Shown: positions 54,046-62,351 of the stretch, piece after piece
How positions within the stretch are numbered: the stretch's first letter is position 1
How the letters are laid out: every line of letters starts with the position of its first letter
Assembly (NCBI GenBank): GCA_025504975.1
Contig: JANUWI010000001.1
Span: 2,108,001 to 2,172,000 of the forward strand
Source: Plenodomus lindquistii
Taxonomy: Eukaryota > Ascomycota > Dothideomycetes > Pleosporales > Leptosphaeriaceae
Length of the DNA stretch: 64,000 nucleotides
Reading direction: 5' to 3'
Position numbers and translations under genes: made by a program
Notes under the pieces: model-generated
Seen by the model: the letters and a program-made list of their open reading frames with translations, nothing else
Told to the model about the DNA's origin: nothing
Database searches by the model: none

Positions 54046-54341
54046 AAGGGCAAAGGTCCTATGCACTGTACATATTGGTGGATATCAACTACGCTCGAAT
54101 AAGGGCTGGTAGGACATGGATCCGTAGACAAAACACGATGCATCTGAGCTCACTCTCGTCTTGATCAAGTTACCAAAATTACTTACACTGTTCACCGTAG
54201 TCACTATAATACACCATGATGCTGCTAATGGTGACAAATGTTATGTAAGAGCTCTCAAAAGTGGTAGAGATTATATTATGTGGACTGTGAGTGCTTTCGT
54301 CATCTTCTGGATGCTGTATAGGCCCACGCCTTGTGCTGCTA

Positions 54342-54381
54342 ATGTAAGGTGGGGACATAATAAATTCGGGCTCAGCTATAC
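54342..54381 (+). repeat. Copy 2 of a diverged dispersed segment
   Basis: Begins ATGTAAGGTGGGGACATAAT and resembles 36798-36835 (opposite strand) over about 38 nt. See copy 1. It lies just past the stop codon of the downstream P450 gene. The surrounding 53918-54415 stretch otherwise holds the poly-G tract and no recognised gene. Confidence 0.3.
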
Positions 54382-54415
54382 TGCAACGACCAGATTTCGA
54401 TTCAATTGCTTTCTC

Positions 54416-56157
54416 TTAAACACCATTCTCCTCCACTTGTCGTCGCCGGCGTACTTGTAGTTTTGCCTTTGCAGTTGGAACGTAATTATATTCGACCCAC
54501 ATGTTCTCCGGTCTTTCCTTTAGCGGCACGACGTCGTAATTGACAACAATATACTCCATGAGAATCTTGATCAAATCGACAGCCATATACCGTCCAGGAC
54601 AAGACTGCTTGCCCAGTCCCCAAAAGGTAAAAGTAGGATCTGCTTCTGTCGCCGTTCGAAGCAAGGAGCGTTTACGACCCGTCTTGTCGCCGAGTTCCGG
54701 TTCGGAGGTCTCAGTGGCAGGATATGGGTCCGCTATGAATCGATCGTACAAGAATGTCGAAGGATCGTGGTAGACTTGTTCGTCGTGGTGGAGGCCCCAA
54801 GCTGATACGCAGACCATGGTTCCTTGCGGTAATGTGGTCCCATTTGGTAATGTGATGCCTTCTGCAGACATGACTTTCCGCTGAATCATCTTGATTGCAA
54901 AGCCGGAAAGTCGCATGCTCTCTCTCAACGCGCTGTCGTGGTAAGGCATACTGTTCAAGCGAGCGCGATTCCACTGGTCGCCGAACAGCCGAGCATTACA
55001 GCGTGCCTCTTCCCGCAGGATGGAAATACAAGTCTCGCCTTTGGTTTCTGTAAAAACGTCGATAAGTGCGTTCATAGATGTAAGGGAGGTTGTGTCCGCA
55101 GTTGCGAAGAGAAGAGTCATGAGTCTGAGAGCAAGCCAAGGGGGTGTTTGTTCTTTTTGGTCGGTACCTGCGGTTCTGACGGCGTTGGTAGCGAGCCATT
55201 GCACCGCTGTCTCTTTTGCAGTTACTTTATTTTCCAGTGTACGCTCTCCAGATTGCTGTTTTGACGTACTAATCTGAAAGAGCGGTTCCAGGACTTGAGA
55301 GAGTTTACGGTAGTGACGGCGAACGAAGTATACGAGAATCCACACCAAATACGGCTCCAGGGCTTTGGGAATTACTTTCATCACAAAGCCGTTCGTGATA
55401 ACAACCTTTGTGAAGCGAATGCTATTGTCGATGAAGTTGGCGTTGCGAGCTAATACACATCTCATGTCAGTATTTGACGTTTCCATCCTCGGAATAATAC
55501 CAGAGCTCACCGACGTATTTCCCTGCAAGTATGCGACTTGAGGCCCGCGCGACGATGCGGAATATCGTCTCCTCCAGGCTCACCATCTTGTACTTCTCGG
55601 TATCACATCCCCAAAGCTCATCGACAGCGACAGCGATTTCATCTGCCAACTCTGGCGCAAGCTTGTCCAGATTGGCAATAAGATCGTGACGGATCACCGT
55701 TTCTTGAAATGGGTTCGTGACGACTTCAGGCCGCATGAACGTTGTCTCGAAGTTCATCCGCTGAAGACGCGACCATTTCGCACTGAGTATTGAATCTGGT
55801 TTTGAGGCGAGCCAGGATATCCAGAACACGGGAAGGACGACTTCGCTGCCCAGAATTCCGGGTAGTATATAAGGTTCGGGGTCATTGCTAAGCTTTTGCT
55901 AGGCGGTGTGAGCAACATAGCCCTCGAGATAACCTTTCCAGATTTTGGAGACAACGAACCTGCTCATAAATGTCTTCTATGAGATGTCTACCCCAAAACA
56001 AACTGGTGATCGGGAGCAAGAATGAAGGTGTACGAAACCTTCTGCCAGCGACTGGCAGCTTCAATTTCTCTCTACCTGGCCGATTCCAGAAGATGAAATA
56101 ACTGAGTGACAAACTAGCTGCGCATGCAAAAGCATAGTAGTAGTTGCCCAAAATCAT
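54416..56157 (-). CDS. Cytochrome P450, right-edge cluster (P450-A)
   Basis: About 539 aa from exons 56157-55960, 55898-55511 and 55449-54416. N-terminal anchor: ILGNYYYAFACAASLSLSYF. I-helix: LLFATADTTSLT with the conserved acid-Thr pair. ExxR: ALRESMRL. Heme loop: FTFWGLGKQSCPGRYMAVD, with the ligand Cys near residue 478. The first intron uses a GTTCGT donor; the join reads IYEQQKLSNDPEPYILPG, where the substrate-side beta strands begin. The general layout (HDSALRESMRLSGFAIKMIQRKVM) is that of fungal P450s that decorate terpenoids and polyketides. It is the left-most of six minus-strand genes that appear to form one cluster. Substrate unknown. Confidence 0.9.
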
Positions 56158-56837
56158 TGTCAGTGCTGGAGGCCCTTTCCGTGCGAGGGATTAGCGTAGG
56201 AAAAAAGTTCATTGAGCATAAGAGAGGCTACACCACTCAAACCTGTCATGCACCATCCTGATGGTAGATTTAATCGGTCATAGTCTCGAGGAGGTTGTAA
56301 GGAGGGTTGCCAGCGAGCCGCTTACCCGTGCACTAATGCGCGGCGACCGATATTAGGCTGCATGTCGGGGACCCGTGCTGCGGCACGGGTACCATAGCTT
56401 CTGCATTATTGTGCTGCAGTCAGCTCACTGATGCCCGATACTTGTTGCATATGCACCTCAGACGAATATATTGTGAATATGTACATGTATGCGTTATCAT
56501 GTTCAGCTACCACACCCCGCCATGATGCATTTTCCTAGATAGGCATTGATCAGATCGCTCAAAACATGGAGCGTAAGCATGTGCAATATGGTCCACTTTG
56601 CAGCGACCTCTCAATTTAGTGAGCTTTAGGCAATTTAGTATACGCGTACTATGTCGTACGAGCTCAGATGTCACATTTGTCAACCAAGAACCAAGAACCG
56701 ACCTTGATTCGGAAAAGAAGATATGAAGTCATTGATATTCGTATTATTATAGGAAGACACCTGACCAAACTGTATATTTGCCCTGATCATGTCAAGACGG
56801 GGTTCTCAAGAACTATTCCTTCGACTCCCACGCTGCC
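56158..56837. other. Intergenic region in the cluster
   Basis: This 680-bp stretch holds the P450-A promoter and the 3' end of the dehydrogenase gene. No gene recognised. Confidence 0.4.
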
Positions 56838-57941
56838 TCACTGCTTCTTGTCCTTGTCCTTGTACCAGTCAACAGTCTTCTCGAGACCTTCCTGCAAACT
56901 GAACCGAGGAGTGTAGTGCAATCTTGCCTTCGCCTTACCAATGTTCATGGTATGAGTGAGGTAGGCGTACTGTACAGCAGAGACGGATACCTTGGACTGT
57001 TGATGCCCAAGAGAGAATAACCAGACCATCCATTCAGCCACGAATCCGATCAGGAGCGCTACAGCTTTGGGGATCGGGACAATCTCGTCTTGTGAAAGTG
57101 GTGAACCCAGAAGATTAGAGGTTTTGATAGTGAGATCCCAGAAAGGAATGTGCTCATCATTTGTGATGTTGAATGCCTCGCCTTCAACGCGGTCTGAAGC
57201 CGGTAGAGGAGTGGTTCCGTAAGCTGCGAGTAGAGCGCGAGCAGCGATCAGATGGGCATGACAAGCGTTGCCAACGTAGATGAAGTCGAACATGTTCTGA
57301 CCACCGAATCTGTACTTTGCCTGGCTATTCTTGACAATATCCACAATATTTTCAAAGAAGCCAGGGTCGTCAGGGCCGAAAGTTGTGCATTGACGGAGAG
57401 CGCAAGTCAACATGCCGGTGGAGTTCTTTCGGTTTGCAGCAAGCACCTCTGTCTCAGAGACTCCCTTGGATCGGGAGTAGCCCCGCGACTGCTTCGACGC
57501 ATCGAGCACGGGTAGCTCTTCCACTTCTTTCAATTCTGCAACACCATCGTAGCCAACAGAAGCAGTGGACGTGAGCACCAAAGCACGCACAGATCCAACA
57601 CGAGCCGCGGAGGCCAGAATGTTCCGTGTGCCCTCAACGTTGACACGCCAGTGAAGGCTTGCATTCAGATCCATTGACGGCGGGCAGGCGGTATGGAAAA
57701 TGACTCGTGGTGGGGGGTTCATGTCCGCGAAGGCGGCATCGACAGCCGACGCGTCTGCGATGTCGCCAGTGATGTAGGTTGCAGAGGCATGGCGGCGCAG
57801 TGGTCGACTGGTGTCGATATCAAAGGCATAGACCTTGCAGTCTGGTTCTGCCTCGAGTATGGCTGCGACAAGGTGAGAGCCTTGGAATCCACAACCGCCT
57901 GTCACAAGGACGGCTCCGAAGGAAGTGTCTGAATCTGTCAT
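56838..57941 (-). CDS. 3beta-HSD/ERG26-like NAD-dependent sterol-type dehydrogenase
   Basis: Extended SDR of the 3beta-hydroxysteroid dehydrogenase/C-4 decarboxylase family, 367 aa in one exon. Nucleotide-binding TGGCGFQG lies at residues 14-21, with the adenine-binding acid in YAFDID. The catalytic YxxxK is intact as RGYSRSKGVSE. Family text: PPRVIFHTACPPSMD, WRVNVEGTRNILASAARVGS, LTSTASVGYDG and RFGGQNMFDFIYVGNACHAH. A hydrophobic segment near residues 295-315 (AVALLIGFVAEWMVWLFSLG) could be membrane-associated. Housekeeping ERG26 acts in sterol C-4 demethylation, and cluster copies of the family do similar chemistry on triterpenoids; here the position among P450s suggests the latter. Whether this is the only ERG26-like gene in the genome cannot be seen. 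Confidence 0.9.
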   Translation of the reverse strand: MTDSDTSFGAVLVTGGCGFQGSHLVAAILEAEPDCKVYAFDIDTSRPLRRHASATYITGDIADASAVDAAFADMNPPPRVIFHTACPPSMDLNASLHWRVNVEGTRNILASAARVGSVRALVLTSTASVGYDGVAELKEVEELPVLDASKQSRGYSRSKGVSETEVLAANRKNSTGMLTCALRQCTTFGPDDPGFFENIVDIVKNSQAKYRFGGQNMFDFIYVGNACHAHLIAARALLAAYGTTPLPASDRVEGEAFNITNDEHIPFWDLTIKTSNLLGSPLSQDEIVPIPKAVALLIGFVAEWMVWLFSLGHQQSKVSVSAVQYAYLTHTMNIGKAKARLHYTPRFSLQEGLEKTVDWYKDKDKKQ

Positions 57942-58610
57942 GGCTAACGGCGGAAGAGAGAATGAGGTGACGAATGAGGAAGACGGTGCAATTGTGATGG
58001 AGTTTGCGCATGTGCGAGCGGAAGGAGGTCAAGTTGTTTGTGATTACTTAGGTAAGCAGACCTCTGGGTGTGTGACGCGCCACCACGCAAACACGAAAAC
58101 GCCACGACCAGCTAGGCCAGGAACACCCGCAATATACTTCGTATTGGAGTGGTTCAACAAATATGTGAGACGCAGGGGTTGTAGAGTCCCCGTATCTCGG
58201 GTACAAACGAAGAAGCCTGTCGCAAGCGCAACAAGGGCGTCCAGGTAGCATTTGAGTCACCTAGCCCTAGGCATAACGTGTACCTAGCAGAGAACAGCCA
58301 CGACAACGTGTTGTCAGCCTTACAAAACATGTTACAGGTCGATTGTTTCCTCGGTGCTCGACAATAAATACACCCTAGTCGCCTGCAATTCCCTTGTCGG
58401 CGCCCCGCTGTTTCGTAGACTGAGGTTTCATGCTCTTCTGCTGTAGTGCGGGCTTGATACGAGCCTTCTGGTAATGTGAAGCACATCCCTTTCGCATTTG
58501 AAAGCGGCTAGATTTGGTGACACTATTTTCCTCGATAGGCTAGTCTACAATTACCCCACTTGCGCGAGCTGGCAACTGCCTCTTTGAGAGTAGATACATG
58601 CCCAGTGTAA
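57942..58610. other. Intergenic region in the cluster
   Basis: This 669-bp stretch separates the dehydrogenase start from the 3' end of the membrane-protein gene. Short ORFs here lack protein-like character. Confidence 0.4.
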
Positions 58611-59405
58611 TCATCGAGAGGTTCCAAGTCTTGATGGCTCGTCCCACGCAACAGCCTGCTGCAGAACCACCCAAAAAGCCATAGGAGCGGCATGAGCGAG
58701 TCCTGTCACAGCTGTAAGCTCTCCTGGCCCCCCAAGCAGCCAAGCGACGATGAGAAGTGTCGCGCGAGGTCGGATAAAATCGAAGACGATCCTTGTAGCC
58801 AATCTATCCTCGTCATCCCACGTAAGCTTTGCCTTGTCGTCGGCGCTTGTGACCAAGCTATGCTCGTCGCATGCAGCCTGTTGCGTCGACGTGTCGGCCC
58901 CCGTTCCAGACCCAGGAAATATAACCATTTGTGCAAAAACTACTTTTTGCAAGGATGCCTCGACTAAGAAGAAAATGGCGAGTTGCAGTATCAACTGGCT
59001 TGGCCCCGGTATTGTGGCCCAGCCAAGGGCATCGCGAGGGTGCAATAATGTGCTTGGATGATAAACAAGGATGCTCGGGAACTCAATGGCGTAGTCGAGC
59101 GTAAGGGCAATGTGGAGCCAGATCGTGGAGCCATCAATCGGCTCAAACTCTGGGTTAAGTCCAAGCGCATGGAAAATCCAAGTGCCAAGGTGGAACCCCA
59201 AGTTCATTGCCGATATGCTAAGAGCTGTTGGCAGTGTTGGTACGGACATGAAGGCGCAGCAGTTGGGATCCGAATTTGACTCACCAGTGAAGATCGCTGA
59301 TCCCCGCATGATCCCAGGAAAAAGTTGAATGATAGGTAAAATGTAAGAGTAATTCGAGCTGGATGGATTTGTTTCTGAAGGGGACGTTGCTGAATATTTA
59401 TGCAT
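58611..59405 (-). CDS. Integral membrane protein of unknown family in the cluster
   Basis: Single ORF of 264 aa from ATG 59405. Five or six hydrophobic segments: around residues 18-33, 62-82, 95-118, 136-163 and 218-254 (TLLIVAWLLGGPGELTAVTG then PMAFWVVLQQAV). The loop before the last helices is polar (QQAACDEHSLVTSADDKAKL). Charged pairs near membrane segments include LDYAIEFPS and LHPRDALGW. Size and topology recall small membrane-bound terpene cyclases of the Pyr4/PaxB type, but I cannot align a family motif, so this is only a possibility; a transporter or an accessory protein is equally open. An additional 5' or 3' exon may exist. Confidence 0.6.
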   Translation of the reverse strand: MHKYSATSPSETNPSSSNYSYILPIIQLFPGIMRGSAIFTGESNSDPNCCAFMSVPTLPTALSISAMNLGFHLGTWIFHALGLNPEFEPIDGSTIWLHIALTLDYAIEFPSILVYHPSTLLHPRDALGWATIPGPSQLILQLAIFFLVEASLQKVVFAQMVIFPGSGTGADTSTQQAACDEHSLVTSADDKAKLTWDDEDRLATRIVFDFIRPRATLLIVAWLLGGPGELTAVTGLAHAAPMAFWVVLQQAVAWDEPSRLGTSR

Positions 59406-59719
59406 CTAGAAAGGAATCTGCAGGCCACTTACTCTTAGCTGAGGTGGTTCGATTGCTGTAGCCTACATAGATTACCCAGGTCGGACACCGGTTCACATGA
59501 AAGCAAGAATTACCCTAGAGTAGGTCAGAGGTACTGGGATTTTTTGTCCAGAGTTTTGGTAAGAGGTGTATTCTTGGCCTGCCCTGAAAATAATGGTAGC
59601 ATTTTGACAAGGCATACCGTGCTCACCGACTCCTTCGAAAAGCTTACTAATGCCACATGCTTCGTTCCTCATTTGCACCCAGGACAACCTTATGTGACAC
59701 AATTTCAATCTTCAAACGT
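59406..59719. other. Intergenic region in the cluster
   Basis: This 314-bp stretch holds the promoter of the membrane-protein gene and the 3' end of P450-B. Nothing else was recognised. Confidence 0.35.
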
Positions 59720-61475
59720 TTAAGAATTAGCTGGTTCTATAGTGACCAAAAGATCATCTCCATCCTGGGGGCTCATGACACCGAGGCATGGCCTTTTCTC
59801 CTCCAGTTTCGGGAGTTGTGTGTGTCCGCCTCCTTTCCTTACATCGAACCTCACCAAAACAAGGGCTACGAAAAGTAACACTTCCTTCTTCGCCAAGAAT
59901 CTTCCCGGACAATATGTTGTACCGCCGCCAAACGGTCGGAAGCTTGGACTCTTAAGCAAATCTTTGTTCCTGAGAAATCGTGAAGAACGAAACGATCCGG
60001 CATCGTGTCCAAAAACACTGGTGTCTCGCAACATCTGTTTGTATGGTACAATGACGCGCGCCCCAGCTTTGAGAATCGTGTTCCCAATCTCAGTATCCTG
60101 AGATACATCGCGAATCGTAATAGCCGATGTGCAGAAGCGAAGGGCCTCGTGCCAAACCGAAAGAATGACAGGACTAGTATCAAGATGCTTGACTACCACA
60201 GAGACATCATCTGACATTGCTGTACATTGTCTGGCTTCTTTTCTCACTTCTGTGAGTATAGCCTCATGGTTGAGAATATGGACCAGCATCCAGAAAGCCA
60301 ACTTCCAAGCGTTGCCATTGATTCTGAGAGACCGAATCCGATTAGCTTGATGCGGTCTGTCGAGTAACAGAGACACAAGAGATACTTACACCCAGTATAT
60401 GGACATGAGATATGCCCCGATGTCCATCGGACCTATTCCACGCGCCCTCATCTCCATTTCGAGTGCCTTGACCATCCAGCAAGCATCACTTCTCTCTTCA
60501 ATGGGTAAGCTAAAGTAACTGGAAAACGTAGCGCGTACACGGTCCCTCGCGCGGCGCATGCCACTCGACCAAGGAGGAGGAATTTTGTAGATCAATTTCC
60601 AGCTATGCTTGTCAAAGTACGCGTAGTCTTCCAACATGTTTGGGTCGATGTTGAGAAGCGCAACTCCAAAAAAGGCGTCTGTTGCGCTTCTCAACATAAC
60701 TGATGTCGTCCATTCTAGAAGTGATACCGTCCAGGCGTCACCTCGTGTCACAATTGCTTTCGTCGTTCGTCCGAGCTCTTTCCAAGACATTGACTCGTCA
60801 ATACGCTGAAGAAGAACAGTTTCTAGTTGCTCCATCGGTTTTCCTGGATGTAGTTGGTGCTTGAAAATCGAAAATGAGAGGTGCGCGAGCGGTTCGTCCT
60901 TAGGATTTGCAAACAAAGACGGTGAGTTTGACTGCGGTGACTGCCACATGCGGCGCGTAGCTTCGGGTGTGGCGCCCATGTTGGACATGGTGTCAGTGAT
61001 GTAAGCGTCAAAGGTAAGCGTATCAGTTTTTCTATACAAGGTCGATACATCTGCGGCGGAAGTGATTACGTAGATCGTGTCGCCCATGATAGTAAGCGCG
61101 AATGGCTTGCGGTCGTTCCCAAAGTGAATGCTTGGAATTTAATGAGCTTGAGTGAAATTAAGACGAAGCGGGTATACAGACCGTCCCTTTGTGATTGTAC
61201 CTTCAGCATCGCGGAAAAAAGAGAGAGCTTGTCCCAAGACTGGGATGAGTTAGACTTCTCTTACAACAAGGTCGTATTCGAGGTCTGAAGAACCTACTGG
61301 GTACATGATAAGGTAACTTTCTGGCATAGTGAGGGTAGAAAGTCGGCTGCAAAGTGAATCTCCACCACTTCCAGGACAGAAACGCGCAGGCGGTAATAAC
61401 GGCGATGGAAAGAAGGGGCGATGAACCAATAAGACCCAACAAGCCGCCAGATTGATACACATGAATTTTATCCAT
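59720..61475 (-). CDS. Cytochrome P450 with CYP7/CYP8-like features (P450-B)
   Basis: About 526 aa from exons 61475-61298, 61239-61182, 61130-60390 and 60323-59720. N-terminal anchor: GLLGLIGSSPLLSIAVITAC, then WRFTLQPTFYPHYARKLPYHVPILGQALSFFRDA. The joins give GRIHFGNDRKPFALTIMGDTIYVIT, a pattern of the CYP7/CYP8-like fungal group. The I-helix reads INGNAWKLAFWMLVHIL: instead of the usual acid-Thr pair it has Asn-Ala-Trp, as in CYP7/8 enzymes where Asn replaces Thr. ExxR: HEALRF. Heme loop: FRPFGGGTTYCPGRFLAKKE (Cys near 463). The start could be upstream at 61634 in the same frame, but ATG 61475 gives a normal anchor. The 58-nt second exon is small. Confidence 0.88.
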
Positions 61476-61646
61476 TGCCTGTTCCACTTCTTTTACCATC
61501 CTTCTGACAAGCTGCGTACTACTTCCACATTGATGTATGAAGAGAGTATCTGCCAAGTCGTTGCAGTCACATGTAATTTGGTAGAGAGCTTCAGTTAGCT
61601 GCTCGCAATCGTCGACGACCCCCACCGGTCGCATTGAATCGAGTTG

Positions 61647-62110
61647 TTAGGGTTGATAAGAACGATCTATATTCTGTACGTCACTCCGGTGAACCGTAAG
61701 ATACGCCCCTGCAGTAACGACCTGGGCTGAGTCCACAAGTTTCACGAGATACGGCGTGCCCTGGTTCCCTGTTCCGGGTGCATACACGTAAACAGAACGG
61801 ATCGTCCACTTCCAAGCGGAACCAGGCTTACTTACATACTGGGCAATGTAGCGTTGCATCTGGCTAAATTCCGCCAAGGCGAAGGATTCAATGCCAGCAG
61901 TGCGGGGTATCCAGCGTGAGCTCCCTTGATTGCATACCATAGCGATAACGCAGGGTCAGCTGACTCCATCACCGGTGCGGCTGCAACTAGGACACATGTC
62001 ACATTGGGACCTTGCTGCATTACTAGACTTGATTCTACGGCTCTAGTTGAATCTGGTACGAATGAATTCGCATTTACCGGGTTACCAAAGTCATAGATGC
62101 TGCTCGCCAT
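61647..62110 (-). CDS. Small orphan protein in the cluster
   Basis: Two exons, 62110-61938 and 61863-61647, join to 129 aa (GTATGC donor, TTTAG acceptor). Reading across the join: ADPALSLCQMQRYIAQYVSK. It has no signal peptide or membrane helix. The C-terminal part contains short beta-strand-like stretches (WKWTIRSVYVYAPGT, GTPYLVKLVDSAQVV). Meroterpenoid clusters often carry small (~130-150 aa) isomerase or cyclase-like proteins, and this gene has that size and position, but I see no shared motif. Either of the two overlapping unspliced ORFs could be read instead, so the model is provisional. It lies just upstream of P450-B on the same strand. Confidence 0.5.
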
Positions 62111-62351
62111 AGTTAACACGCCATACTAAGAGCTAGGGCTGAACGTCTTCGAACACGATGTCTATCCTCTAGGGGTCGTAGAAAATGTTTTCTCATATGC
62201 CTACGTGCTTGTATCATCTTCTTACTACTGTGTAGTCTTTGAACGTCATGCTTATAATAAGATGAAGACATAATAAATACCTATGGTACGAGTTCCTTCG
62301 TAGTAGCGCGCTGAGACCTCCTGATGGACATGCATACTCCAGTGATTTTCA

